Positions 28,207 through 38,187 are shown, numbered from the stretch's first letter. The stretch: DNA of 64,000 nucleotides from Rouxiella badensis (GCA_026967495.1 CP114060.1:4526001-4590000), one strand, 5' to 3'. The notes: generated by a model from the letters alone, not told the origin. Numbers and translations are program-made.

Positions 28207-28334
28207 AATACTCCCTAGATTTCGTGCCGTGGGAAGGCGGCAACCGCGCGAGTCCCCGGGAGCTGACACAAGTCAGTGACCGGGGTGAGCAAGGGAAGCC
28301 AACGCCCCCACGCTGCGAAAGATAGGGGGTATTT
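28207..28334. repeat. Palindromic MITE-like intergenic repeat, 128 bp
   Basis: The ends AATACTCCCTAGATTTCG and (reverse complement) AATACCCCCTATCTTTCG agree at 15 of 18 bases. Inside lies a second palindrome, CCCCGGGAGCTGAC with GTCAGTGACCGGGG. The sequence resembles an intergenic repeat that I remember as common in Serratia, Dickeya and their relatives. It ends at the uvrB stop codon, so it lies in the 3' untranslated part of that gene and may form an RNA hairpin or terminator. Confidence 0.65.
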
Positions 28335-30341
28335 AGGATAACGCGATAAATTGTTCGCGTAATGCATGCAACTCATCACGCGTATTCGCGGCGTCTTCAA
28401 ACTCCAGATTCTGCGCATGCTGGTACATCTTCGCTTCCAGCTCGCGAATGCGTTGCTCCAGCGCCTTCGGCGTAAGTGCCTTGACCGTTGAAGCCGCCTG
28501 CGCTTCACGCAGCTCTTTGTTTTTCTTGAATTTCGGCTGTCCAAGCTGAAGAATGTCGCCGATTTTCTTGTTCAGACCCTGCGGCGTAATGCCCCTTTCG
28601 AGGTTGTAGGCCTCCTGTTTCGCGCGGCGACGCTCGGTCTCGCCGATAGCCTTAGCCATCGAGTTGGTAATCTTGTCGCCGTACAGAATCGCCTTGCCGT
28701 TAAGGTTACGCGCCGCACGACCAATGGTCTGGATAAGCGAACGCTCAGAGCGCAGGAAGCCTTCTTTATCGGCATCGAGAATCGCCACCAGCGATACCTC
28801 CGGCATGTCCAAACCCTCTCGCAACAGGTTGATCCCCACCAGCACGTCAAACTCGCCCAGACGCAGGTCACGAATTATCTCGACGCGCTCGACGGTGTCG
28901 ATGTCTGAGTGCAGGTAACGCACCTTCTCACCGTGCTCCTCGAGGTATTCGGTGAGATCTTCGGCCATGCGCTTGGTCAAGGTCGTCACCAGCACGCGCT
29001 CGTTGATCGCCACGCGTTTGCGGATCTCAGACAGCAGATCGTCGACCTGCGTGCTCACTGGCCGCACTTCAATCAGCGGATCGAGCAGCCCGGTCGGCCT
29101 GACCACCTGGTCTATCACGTCGCCACCGGATTTCTCCAGCTCATAGTTGCCCGGTGTCGCCGAGACGTAAATGCTCTGCGGGGCCAGCGCCTCGAACTCT
29201 TCAAAGCGCAGCGGACGGTTGTCCAGCGCCGAGGGCAAACGGAAACCGTACTCCACCAGCGTCTCTTTGCGCGAACGGTCGCCTTTGTACATGCCGCCTA
29301 TCTGCGGAATGGTGACATGGGACTCATCGACAATCAGCAGCCCATCAGCAGGCAGGTAGTCAAACAGCGTCGGTGGCGGCATACCTTCGCCACGCCCGGA
29401 GAGATAGCGCGAGTAGTTTTCGATGCCCGAGCAGTAGCCGAGCCTCGTTCATCATCTCAAGGTCGAACTGGGTACGCTGGCTGATACGTTGCTCTTCCAG
29501 CAGCTTGTTGTTCGCCAGCAGATTCTTGCGCCGGTCGGCCAGCTCGACTTTTATCTCTTCCATCGCCTGCACGATGCGCTCACGCGGCGTCACGTAGTGC
29601 GTTTTCGGGTAAATAGTAAAGCGAGGCACTTCCTGCGATACCTGTCCGGTCAGTGGATCGAACAGTGAAAGCCGCTCAACCTCGTCGTCGAACAGCTCGA
29701 CGCGCAGCGCCAGGTCATCAGACTCGGCCGGGAAGATGTCGATAACCTCGCCACGAACGCGAAACGTACTGCGCTGGAAAGCCTGGTCATTGCGCGCATA
29801 CTGCAGCTCGGCAAGACGGCGCAGAATTGAACGCTGATCGATGATCATGCCCTTGGTCAGGTGCAGCATCATCTTCAGATAGAGGTCAGGGTCGCCCAGA
29901 CCATAGATGGCAGAGACCGAGGCCACCACTATCACGTCTTTGCGTTCAAGCAACGCCTTGGTCGCCGAGAGTCGCATCTGCTCGATGTGTTCGTTAACCG
30001 AGGCGTCTTTCTCGATAAAGGTATCGGAGCCTCGGCACGTAGGCTTCGGGCTGATAATAATCGTAATAGGAAACAAAATATTCCACCGCGTTCTCGGGGA
30101 AGAACTCTTTCATCTCACCATAGAGCTGAGCCGCCAGCGTTTTGTTGGGCGCCAACACCATGGTGGGCCGGTTCAGGTCGGCAATCACGTTGGCGACGGT
30201 GAACGTTTTGCCTGAGCCGGTCACGCCCAGCAGCGTCTGGTGCGCCAGACCGTTTTCCAGCCCTTCTTCAAGGCGGCGAATAGCCTCAGGCTGATCGCCC
30301 GAAGGTTTGAATTCGGAATGTAGTTTGAATACTTTGCTCAT
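28333..30341 (-). pseudogene. uvrB: Excinuclease ABC subunit UvrB, two frameshifts
   Basis: UvrB is the damage-verifying helicase-like subunit of nucleotide excision repair. Visible parts are MSKVFKLHSEFKPSGDQPEAI at the start, TLLGVTGSGKTFTVANVI (Walker A), VEYFVSYYDYYQPEAYVP (beta-hairpin), LLIVDESHVTIPQ, ATPGNYE, LVGINLLREGLDMPEVSLV, SLIQTIGRAARN, and the C-terminal UVR motif. The frame breaks at 30027-30033 and 29440-29446. Each break has GAGCCTC where the family sequence needs GAGCTC. Removing both extra bases gives 668 residues against about 673 in E. coli, so the gene is probably intact in the organism. A LexA box precedes it. Confidence 0.93.
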
Positions 30342-30442
30342 TGCGGGCTACCTGAGATGAGAACGTGCGAGACCGGAGAGGAAGTATGGAATACTCACTC
30401 ACCTTGTCAAATGGAACATAGACAAGCTTGGACTAAACATTA

Positions 30443-30462
30443 TACTGGATAAAAACCCAGCA
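30443..30462. promoter_or_regulatory. LexA (SOS) box overlapping the uvrB promoter
   Basis: On the minus strand, TGCTGGGTTTTTATCCAGTA has the CTGG-N8-CCAG dyad and is very like the E. coli uvrB SOS box; a TATAAT -10 box follows at once. This fits SOS induction of uvrB. Confidence 0.8.
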
Positions 30463-31439
30463 TCAAGCTACGATTCTTTCTTGAGCGGTCGGATTGCACT
30501 TTTTCAGGTAACGCCGTCCACCCATTTTCCCCATCAAGGGACATTTATCCCCAGATTCTATCGCGAATTAACTTTTGCAAGCTCGACTGACGAAAATTTA
30601 CACAATCACTAGGGTCAGACAAGGGTGCTCTTGATTTTAATTAACCTATTGATAAATAGGATTTTCCCTAAAAAGTCGAGAATGCGGGCAAACTAAGCTC
30701 AACCCGCGCCCCGACTCGCCTGTAGCAACTTTTATAACTCTCATGCACAAGGTTATCCACAGGAATAGTGGATAAGTCTCAGCGCGCCGCTTGGGCCGTG
30801 CGCTGACAAAAATAGACATTTAGCCTTTGGTGCCTCATTTGACGTTTTTTTAGTTATTTTTTTACACTTTTATTTCTTTATATATTCAGTTTTGACCTAG
30901 AAAAAGCCGCTCTTTTGGATTGCAAAATTGATATGTGCATCTCATCAGGATTTTTCTGCTCTCTCCTTGCCTTTTGCTTGCACCAAAACTTCCAGCCTCA
31001 GCACTGGCAAAGTGCACCTCGAATCCTCAACTTGTCCGATAACATTAATTTTGGTAATGCATTGGCACAGGGTAGGCCTGCCGCAGCCTCGCGGTGCCTG
31101 CTTCACAATCCTTTAAGACTTATCTTTTTAAACTTGGCCCAAGAGTTGCAGTATTAGTCCAAAGGGTTAGCTTTACAGATAATGTGCTGATTAATCTTAT
31201 GCCCACTAATTCTCTATTTTTTAGCAACAGTGAATGCTTTTAAGGCGAAAAAACGTCAGTTTTAGCCGTTTAGCACTGCGGGATGGCCGTTTGTCACTTG
31301 TTAATGCTGTTTAAATGCGAGACTTAAACGGAATTTAATCCTGTGTTAACAGACTAACGGCATCGAAAAAATGTCAGAAATATGACAGGGGTTGTCAATG
31401 TTGTGTTCAACGGAACGCCGAACAAGTGAGGAACAACTG
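30463..31439. other. Long gene-free region between uvrB promoter and ABC ATPase gene
   Basis: Nearly 1 kb of AT-rich DNA holds no gene I can support; an 80-codon frame at 30915-31157 has no ribosome site and matches nothing known. It contains an inverted pair of DnaA boxes near 30753 and many T- and A-runs. It may carry promoters for both divergent genes or an undetected small RNA. Confidence 0.45.
30753..30775. promoter_or_regulatory. Inverted pair of DnaA-box sequences
   Basis: A perfect DnaA box TTATCCACA at 30753-30761 faces a second half GTGGATAA at 30768-30775, with 7 bases between TTATCCAC and GTGGATAA. The pair lies about 410 bases upstream of uvrB. Binding of DnaA is plausible, and the E. 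coli uvrB upstream region is also reported to have DnaA sites. Confidence 0.6.
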
Positions 31440-32150
31440 ATGCTAAGTGTAAAAGCGGTTAACCAGTTTTATGGTCAAAATCATATCCTGTGGGACATCA
31501 ATCTCGAGCTTTACCGCGGCCAGTGCAACTGCCTGATAGGCCGTAATGGCGTCGGTAAAACGACGTTGGTTAACTGCATAATGGGCCATTTGCCGGTTAA
31601 AAGTGGCTCGATGATCTGGCATTCTGCTAACCAGGAGCCGCAAAACCTGCTGGCACTGCCGGTGGAAACACGCGCGCAGATGGGCATTGGCTACGTCCCT
31701 CAGGGACGGCAAATTTTCTCGCAGATGAGCGTCGACGAAAACCTGCAAATTGCGATGATGGCCAGCCGCAATAAAACGCGCCGCGTACCTTCTCAAGTCT
31801 ATGACCTGTTTCCGTCGATGAAAGAGAAAGGGTCGCGTAAGGCAGGAGAGCTTGACGAGACGCAGCAACAGCAGCTGGCTATCAGCCGCGCGCTGGTGCA
31901 GGAGCCGGAGCTGCTTATTCTTGATGAGCCGACCGAGCACACCAGCGAGGCGATGGAAGCCAACATGGGCAATATTATCCACCGCCTCAACCGCGACCTC
32001 GGCCTGACGCTGCTACTTGTAGGCCACAAGCTGCCGTTTATTCGAAGCGTCGCCGACCGTTTCTGTCTGCTCGACGGCGGACGCAACGTCGCACAAGGTA
32101 CGTTGGCCGACCTCGATGAGAATCTGGTGAAGACCTATCTCACAGTATGA
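31440..32150 (+). CDS. Orphan ABC transporter ATP-binding protein, UrtE-like, signature motif lost
   Basis: The 236-residue ATPase is closest in wording to UrtE/LivF-type subunits: MLSVKAVNQFYGQNHILWDI, GYVPQGRQIFSQMSVDENLQI. Walker A is intact (GRNGVGKTT, residues 34-42) and so is Walker B (LLILDEP, 158-164). The LSGGQ signature is replaced by ELDETQ (138-143), and the D-loop region is EHTSEAM instead of EGIQPSI. No permease or binding-protein gene is adjacent. GAGGAAC 7 bases upstream supports the ATG at 31440. It may have become a non-transport or inactive ATPase, or may serve a transporter encoded elsewhere. Confidence 0.8.
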   Translation: MLSVKAVNQFYGQNHILWDINLELYRGQCNCLIGRNGVGKTTLVNCIMGHLPVKSGSMIWHSANQEPQNLLALPVETRAQMGIGYVPQGRQIFSQMSVDENLQIAMMASRNKTRRVPSQVYDLFPSMKEKGSRKAGELDETQQQQLAISRALVQEPELLILDEPTEHTSEAMEANMGNIIHRLNRDLGLTLLLVGHKLPFIRSVADRFCLLDGGRNVAQGTLADLDENLVKTYLTV

Positions 32151-32156
32151 AGCGGC

Positions 32157-32837
32157 TTACAGCAAGCACTCGAGCGACAAATAGCGACCAGGATCGTTGA
32201 ATTGATGCTTTTGAAGATACGGGATCTCGCCCAACAGGGGCGCAGGCAACATACGTGTTAACGTTGCGAGATAGGCCTGATGATGCTGCCCCGTCTCCTC
32301 AACGTCATTGGCAATCCACCCGGCCAGCCGCAAACCACTTTGCGAGATAGCCTGTGCGGTCAGTACCGCGTGGTTGATACAGCCCAGCCGCATGCCGACC
32401 ACCAGGATAACCGGCAGCCCTTCTTCTACCACCCAGTCAGCAAAGGTTTGCGAGGCATTGAGCGGCGTAAACCATCCCCCTGCTCCTTCGACCACGACCC
32501 AGTCCGCTAAAGGTTCAAGTTCACGCAATCCCTTCGATAGCACCTCAAACTCGATAGGTCGCCCTTCCAGTTCGCTGACGATGTGTGGCGAGGTCGGCTG
32601 CAGAAAAGTGCAAGGGTTAACCTGCGCGTAGTCCAGCGCGACGGAACTGTTGGCCTGTAATGCCAGCGCATCGCCGTTGCGGATGCCCTCTGGCGTCATT
32701 TCGCTGCCCGAGGCAACCGGTTTGTATCCGGCAGTGCTCATGCCTGCCGCTTTGGCTGCCTGCAATAAGGCACAGGTAGCCACAGTTTTTCCGACTTCGG
32801 TGTCGGTGCCAGTGATAAACCAGCGCTTTTTATTCAT
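32157..32837 (-). CDS. bioD: Dethiobiotin synthetase BioD
   Basis: BioD closes the ureido ring of DAPA with CO2 and ATP, the step before BioB. The 226-residue protein begins MNKKRWFITGTDTEVGKTVA with the P-loop at 10-18, followed by GYKPVASG, the NPCTFLQPTSPHIVSELEG segment and VVEGAGGWFTPLN. It is the last gene of bioBFCD, 12 bases after bioC, and converges on the ABC ATPase gene. Confidence 0.95.
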   Translation of the reverse strand: MNKKRWFITGTDTEVGKTVATCALLQAAKAAGMSTAGYKPVASGSEMTPEGIRNGDALALQANSSVALDYAQVNPCTFLQPTSPHIVSELEGRPIEFEVLSKGLRELEPLADWVVVEGAGGWFTPLNASQTFADWVVEEGLPVILVVGMRLGCINHAVLTAQAISQSGLRLAGWIANDVEETGQHHQAYLATLTRMLPAPLLGEIPYLQKHQFNDPGRYLSLECLL

Positions 32838-32849
32838 GTTTTACTCTTT

Positions 32850-33610
32850 TTATTCTTTCTCACACTGGATAAGCCCATAGACCAGGCGATAGGTCAGTGG
32901 CAGCATCCCGTCGCGACGCACGTAGTGCTTGTCAAGCAAGGCCAGACGTTCTCGGCCGCCCAATCCCCCGAGCCTTCCGCCTTTAATGTGCGTCGCGCCG
33001 ATGCCTTTTAGCGAACGCATCAGGCTCATCACGTCAGGAAACAGCGAGGTGTGCTGACTGAATTCGACGTGGTGGGTGTAAGGCGCACAGGCCTCGGCAA
33101 TTTTATCCGGGGTGAGGAATTTGTTGACGTGTGGACGGCCGTCAACCTTCATCCAGGCCTGCGACAGTTCCAGCAGCGAATTTTCCGCCAGCGTCGAAAA
33201 TAGCACGATGCCGCCCGGACGCGTCACCCGCACCATCTCCTCCAGCGCACGCGGCAGCGCATTGCACCACTGCACCGCCAGATTGCTAAAAGTGATATCG
33301 ACGGAGTTGTCGGCAAGCGGCAGCCGTTCGATGTCGCCCGGCAGATAGACGTCGGCAGAGTTGAGCTCTCGGGCACGCGCCAGCATGCCTTCGGAGAGAT
33401 CGAGTGCGGTGACATTCTTATTCAGTTCGCGCCAGCGGCGGCTGAAATAGCCAGTGCCGCAGCCTGCGTCGAGCACCTTTTCACCGAGCGTCGCGTCCTG
33501 TAAAGCGGCCATCGCCATCAGGGTATCGCCGCTCTGGCGCTGCAATTCAGCCGCGCCTTCATAACTGTGGGCCGCGCGACTGAACGCATCGGCGACCGCT
33601 TTTTATTCAC
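32850..33610 (-). pseudogene. bioC: Malonyl-ACP O-methyltransferase BioC, frameshifted near its start
   Basis: BioC methylates malonyl-ACP to start pimeloyl synthesis. The SAM domain is complete: KVLDAGCGTGYFSRRW, ITFSNLAVQWCNALPRALEEM, and a conserved C-terminus. The N-terminal part reads KAVADAFSRAAHSYEGAAELQRQ, but the frame has a stop just before it. A GTG overlapping the bioF stop (33610-33608) would be the natural coupled start and needs one more A in the run of five at 33600-33604. With it the protein has 253 residues. Translation from the internal ATG at 33545 would lose about 22 residues. Confidence 0.88.
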
Positions 33611-34764
33611 TAATTCCGTGACTGCACCCATTCAGGGACTCCAGCAAAATATCAATATCTTCGGGCTGATGGGCAGCCGTAAGGGTCAGGCGTAAACGCG
33701 CACTGCCGGGTGGAACGGTCGGCGGACGAATTGCGCTGACCCACATCCCACGTTCGCGCAGGCGCTCTGCCAACACCATCGCAGGCCGATTTTCCCCAAC
33801 TATCAGGGGTTGAATAGCGCTCGAGGAGTCGGTTAACCGCAGACCCAGCTGCGCCGCACCCGTCCTGAAACGGGCAATGTTGGCCGCCAGTTTATCACGC
33901 AGGTCATCAGCTTGCTGAATACATGTCAGGGCAGCCTGAAGCGTACAGGCCTGCGCCGCGGGCATCGCGGTGCTGTAAATCAGATGACGCGCGAACTGCA
34001 ACAAATAATCGGCGGTGGCATCGTCACACAGCACCGCGGCACCGCTACAGCCAAACGCCTTACCAAAAGTCAGCACCAGCAGTTCGGGTTTAACGCCCTG
34101 CTGCCAGCAACTGCCGCGCCCCTGCTCGCCAAGAACACCCACACCGTGGGCATCATCCACCATCAACCCACTGCCGTGGCGGCGAGTCAGGTGATGGAGT
34201 TCAGCCAGCGGTGCGGTGTCTCCGTCCATGCTGAAAACCCCTCGGTTATGGTCAGGGTTTCACCCACCGCCGATTTTTCAAGCAGACGCGCCAGCGACGC
34301 CGGCTGATTGTGGGCAAAACGCCGCAGCTGCGCCGGAGACTGAACGGCCGCCTCAAGCAGTGAGGCGTGGCTCAGTTTATCGGCCAAAATCCGATCGTCC
34401 GCCTGCATCATCGCCGCGACGACCGCCTGATTGGCCGCGAATCCCGAAATAAACAGCAGCGCCCGCGGATAGCCCTGCCAGTCGGCCAACTGCTGTTCTA
34501 GCTCATGATGCGCGTGGGTAAAACCGGTCACGTGGCCCGACCCACCGCTACCGACGCCATAGCGCGCAGCCCCTTGCTGCCAGGCGGCAATCACCTCTTC
34601 GCGCTGCGACAGCCCCAGATAATCGTTGCCCGAGAAGTTAAGGTAGCGGCGGTCGTCGAGCGCTATCCAGCGGCCATTCCCCCGGCATTAGGACGGCGCT
34701 GCCTGAACGCATCAGCCTGCCGGCGTTCGTCGAGAGCGGTTTGAATACGCGCAGACCAGGTCAT
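33603..34764 (-). pseudogene. bioF: 8-amino-7-oxononanoate synthase BioF, two frameshifts
   Basis: BioF is a PLP enzyme that joins pimeloyl-ACP and alanine. The start MTWSARIQTALDERRQADAF is at 34764. Further parts are YLNFSGNDYLGLSQREEV, GVGSGGSGHVTGFTHAHHELE, ALLFISGFAANQAVVAAMM, SHASLLEAA, MVDDAHGVGVLGEQGRGSCW and LVLTFGKAFGCSGAAVL with the PLP Lys. The frame breaks near 34675 (a run of five C that should be six) and near 34240 (GAGGGGTTTTC, one G short). Restoring both gives 387 residues, the family length. Its stop overlaps the bioC start. Confidence 0.9.
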
Positions 34765-34770
34765 CGTCCG

Positions 34771-35808
34771 TCAGACCGCGGCGTTGTAAAACATATCGCT
34801 GTCGGCGTGCATCAGCTGCGAACTCAACGCCTGCTGCTGCTCTTGGTCGCCCATTTCGGTGGCAAAGTTCTGTGGGTTAAGCCCCAGTTTGCCGAATAGA
34901 ATCAGATCTTTGTCTTCCGCAGGGTTCGGCGTGGTCAGCAGTTTACAGCCGTAGAAAATCGAGTTGGCACCGGCCATGAAGCACATTGCCTGCGTCTGCT
35001 CGCTCATCTGCTCACGCCCCGCCGAAAGACGCACGTAGGAGCGCGGCATCATGATGCGTGCTACGGCGATAGTGCGAATAAAATCAAAAGGATCGACGTC
35101 GTCGTTGTCGGCCAGCGGCGTGCCTTTGACCTTGACCAGCATGTTGATTGGCACGCTTTCCGGTGGGACCGGAAGGTTCGCCAACTGCATCAGCAGGCCG
35201 GCGCGGTCCTTGACCGTCTCTCCCAACCCAACGATGCCGCCCGAGCAGACTTTGATGCCCGCACCGCGCACCTCCTCGAGCGTATCCAAACGCTCCTGGT
35301 AGCTGCGAGTGGTGATGATACTGCCGTAGAACTCTGGTGAGGTGTCGAGGTTATGGTTATAAAAATCCAGCCCCGCCGAGGCCAGACGCTGCGCCTGGGT
35401 GGTATTCAGCGTACCCAGCGTCATGCAGGTCTCCATGCCTAGCTCCTTCACGCCCTGCACCATCTGCTCAAGATAGGGCATATCGCGATCGTGAGGATTC
35501 TTCCAGGCGGCGCCCATGCAAAAACGCGTCGAACCCGCCGCTTTGGCCTGCCGCGCAGACTCCAGCACCTGCTCGACCTGCATCAAACGTTCGGATTCAA
35601 GCCCGGTCTTGTAGCGCGAACTCTGCGGACAATATTTGCAGTCTTCCGGGCAGGCTCCGGTCTTAATCGACAGCAGTGTACTGACCTGAACCTGACGTGG
35701 GTCAAAGTGCTGGCGGTGGATCTGCTGCGCTTCAAACATCAGTTCCAGAAAAGGTTTTTCGAATAAGGCTTGAGTTTGCTCATAGTTCCAACGAGTGCGG
35801 GCTGTCAT
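34771..35808 (-). CDS. bioB: Biotin synthase BioB
   Basis: This radical-SAM enzyme inserts sulfur into dethiobiotin. The 345 residues include the cluster motif CPEDCKYCPQ (near 53-60), RFCMGAAWKNPHDRDM, YNHNLDTSPEFYG, the auxiliary [2Fe-2S] ligands around KVCSGGIVGLGE and VRLSAGREQM with the Arg ligand, and MCFMAGANSIFYG. It is the first gene of the minus-strand bioBFCD operon and is divergent from bioA across the BirA operator. The next gene, bioF, begins seven bases later. Confidence 0.97.
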   Translation of the reverse strand: MTARTRWNYEQTQALFEKPFLELMFEAQQIHRQHFDPRQVQVSTLLSIKTGACPEDCKYCPQSSRYKTGLESERLMQVEQVLESARQAKAAGSTRFCMGAAWKNPHDRDMPYLEQMVQGVKELGMETCMTLGTLNTTQAQRLASAGLDFYNHNLDTSPEFYGSIITTRSYQERLDTLEEVRGAGIKVCSGGIVGLGETVKDRAGLLMQLANLPVPPESVPINMLVKVKGTPLADNDDVDPFDFIRTIAVARIMMPRSYVRLSAGREQMSEQTQAMCFMAGANSIFYGCKLLTTPNPAEDKDLILFGKLGLNPQNFATEMGDQEQQQALSSQLMHADSDMFYNAAV

Positions 35809-35835
35809 AAGACATCTCCAAAAGTAATGATATAC

Positions 35836-35869
35836 CGTAAACCATTTTTGATTTATTTTAGTTTACGGT
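35836..35869. promoter_or_regulatory. BirA operator between bioB and bioA
   Basis: GTAAACC and the inverted AGTTTAC are separated by 16 bases, within a longer CCGTAAAC...GTTTACGG dyad. This is the spacing of the E. coli bio operator bound by biotinyl-AMP-BirA. It covers the divergent promoters, so both bio operons are repressed by biotin. Confidence 0.88.
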
Positions 35870-35930
35870 CAACGTAATATTTTATTTTTGGTTTACGACT
35901 TAAGTACACCCCCGACGACAGGAACTCTTC

Positions 35931-37208
35931 ATGACACCGGCCGACCTCGAATTTGATCAACGCCATATCTGGCATCCGTACACCTCCATGACCCGCCCGC
36001 TGCCGACCTATCCGGTCGAGTCCGCCGAGGGGGTGATGCTGCATCTGGCAGACGGGCGACAGTTGGTTGACGGCATGTCATCGTGGTGGGCGGCCATTCA
36101 CGGCTACAACCATCCGCGACTCAACAAGGCGGCGATTGAACAGATTGGCAAGATGTCGCACGTGATGTTTGGCGGCATTACCCATCCGTCGGCTATCGCG
36201 CTGGCAAAGCAGCTGGTCGACATGACGCCCGAGGCGTTGGAGTGCGTATTTTTAGCGGACTCTGGGTCGGTGGCGGTCGAGGTCGCGTTAAAGATGGCGA
36301 TGCAATACTGGCAGGCGCGCGGCGAAAAACGCCAGAAGATACTGACCCTGCGCCACGGTTATCATGGCGATACGTTTGGCGCGATGGCGGTGTGTGACCC
36401 GCAAAATTCGATGCACAGCCTGTATCAGGGTTATCTGCCCGAACATCTGTTTGCTCCCGCGCCGCAGAGCCGCTTTGAGGGAGAGTGGGATCCGCAGGAG
36501 ATAGCGCCGTTCGCTGCCCTGCTGGCGGAACATCGTCGCGAAATTGCCGCGGTTATCCTCGAGCCGGTGGTTCAGGGCGCGGGCGGCATGCGCATCTATC
36601 ATCCGCAATACCTGCATCAGGTGCGCGCACTGTGCGACGAGTTTGGCGTACTGCTGATTGCCGACGAGATTGCCACCGGTTTTGGCCGTACCGGCAAGCT
36701 GTTTGCCTGTGAACATGCCGGGATCGCGCCGGATATTTTATGCCTCGGCAAAGCGCTGACCGGCGGCTACATGACGCTGTCGGCCACGCTGACGACACGT
36801 GAAGTGGCCAACATCATCAGCAACGGTGAGGCGGGATGCTTTATGCACGGCCCGACGTTTATGGGCAATCCGCTGGCCTGCGCCGTCGCCAGCGCGAGTC
36901 TGTCGCTGCTCGCCGAAAACCGCTGGCCGCAGCAGGTGGCGGCCATTGAAGCACAGCTGAAGCACGAACTTACGCCACTTGGGGCGCATCCGGCAGTGGC
37001 CGACGTGCGCGTGCTGGGCGCAATTGGCGTGGTTGAGATGCGTCAACCGGTCGATATGGCGCGGCTGCAACAGCATTTTGTCGCCGAAGGGGTATGGATT
37101 CGCCCGTTCGGCAAACTGATTTACCTGATGCCGCCTTACGTCATCGACAGAGAACAGCTCAGCCGACTGACTCAGGCTATCGCCCGCGCGCTGACGACGC
37201 TTTATTGA
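35931..37208 (+). CDS. bioA: Adenosylmethionine-8-amino-7-oxononanoate aminotransferase BioA
   Basis: BioA transfers the amino group of SAM to KAPA to give DAPA. The 425 residues begin DLEFDQRHIWHPYTSMTRPL and contain VDGMSSWWAAIHGYNHP, FLADSGSVAVEVALKMA, TLRHGYHGDTFGAM, LIADEIATGFGRTGK and the PLP-lysine motif LCLGKALTGGYM. It is a single plus-strand gene controlled from the BirA operator. Its stop codon abuts the corrected stop of the next LysR gene with no spare base. Confidence 0.97.
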   Translation: MTPADLEFDQRHIWHPYTSMTRPLPTYPVESAEGVMLHLADGRQLVDGMSSWWAAIHGYNHPRLNKAAIEQIGKMSHVMFGGITHPSAIALAKQLVDMTPEALECVFLADSGSVAVEVALKMAMQYWQARGEKRQKILTLRHGYHGDTFGAMAVCDPQNSMHSLYQGYLPEHLFAPAPQSRFEGEWDPQEIAPFAALLAEHRREIAAVILEPVVQGAGGMRIYHPQYLHQVRALCDEFGVLLIADEIATGFGRTGKLFACEHAGIAPDILCLGKALTGGYMTLSATLTTREVANIISNGEAGCFMHGPTFMGNPLACAVASASLSLLAENRWPQQVAAIEAQLKHELTPLGAHPAVADVRVLGAIGVVEMRQPVDMARLQQHFVAEGVWIRPFGKLIYLMPPYVIDREQLSRLTQAIARALTTLY

Positions 37209-38187
37209 TTAAGCGCCTGTCCTTACCAACTGGCGCGATGCTGCCAGCAGTGCATCGAGTCTGGCCCGGCTGTGCTGCGCTTCCTGATTGAGAAAATCGA
37301 TGGCAACGCGCAGCGCCGGACTTCGGATTGTCGGGATAAAGCAGCTGATAGGTCGCCCCGCTCGCCACGCACAGGGTAAAGGGGGCTATCACCCGCTGCG
37401 CCTGCAGATCGTCTTCGATCAGCGTTAAATCGCCGATGGCCACGCCATAGCCCTGCAATGCCGAGTTGATGGCCAAGTCTAGCGTATCGAAATGCTGCGA
37501 TTTACTCGACGGCAGCGTCTGCGCACCGGCCGTTTTTAGCCACAGCAGCCAGTCGCGGCGATCGCGGGTCGGATGTAAAAGCGTTTGATCCGCGAGATCC
37601 GTGACTCGCGCCTCTTTCTGCCTGACTGGCAACAGGCTCGGCACGCAAACCGGCGTCAGCACCTCGTCAAACAGGTGCATCGCATGCAGCGAACTCTCCA
37701 CCGGCCGCCCAAACACCACCGCGGCATCAAAATGTTCACGGCTAAAATCCACCCCGTGTGCCACCGAAGCGGTCAGTTCAATTTGCATGTCCGGCCTGTC
37801 GTTTTGCAGCTTGATAACACGCGGCAGCAGCCAGCGCATCGAACAGGTCGGGCACTTGATGCGCAGCGTATCGGGATGGCTCGCCACCCGCTGTAGCGCC
37901 TCTCCCATCTGCGTCATTGCCAGCCGGATGGGGGGCAGCAACTGTGCACCGCGCGGTGTCAGGGTCAAGCCTCTGGCCTGACGTACAAACAACGGATATC
38001 CCAGATGCGACTCCAGGCCGGTAATCTGACGGCTCACCGCGCCCTGGGTAATGTGCAGGAGCTCGGCGGCGCGCGTGAGATTCAGGGTTTGCGCGACGAC
38101 GACAAAGGTTTTCAGCAAATTTAGCGGAGGGAGATTCGGCGCTAAAGAGGATGAAGACGCGGGCATAAAATCAAGGGGTGAACTCAT
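37209..38187 (-). pseudogene. LysR-family regulator (GcvA-like), C-terminal frameshift
   Basis: The protein has the LysR helix-turn-helix (PPLNLLKTFVVVAQTLNLTR, AAELLHITQGAVSRQITGLE) and a GcvA-type ligand domain with IKCPTCSMRWLLPRVIKLQ. As written, the frame runs into bioA and ends without homology after YPDNPKSGAARCH. One base less near 37320 gives PALRVAIDFLNQEAQHSRAR and a stop at 37209, directly after the bioA stop, for about 325 residues. It is divergent from the aminotransferase gene at 38318, a likely target. Confidence 0.78.

Noticed and set aside
30915..31157. 80-codon open frame in the long uvrB upstream region
   Set aside because: No ribosome site, no recognisable motif and no codon-use support; treated as chance in non-coding DNA.
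33363..33368. Idea that every GAGCTC in the window is corrupted
   Set aside because: Intact GAGCTC occurs here in bioC, at 38059 in the LysR gene and at 59709 in psiF, so the anomaly is partial.
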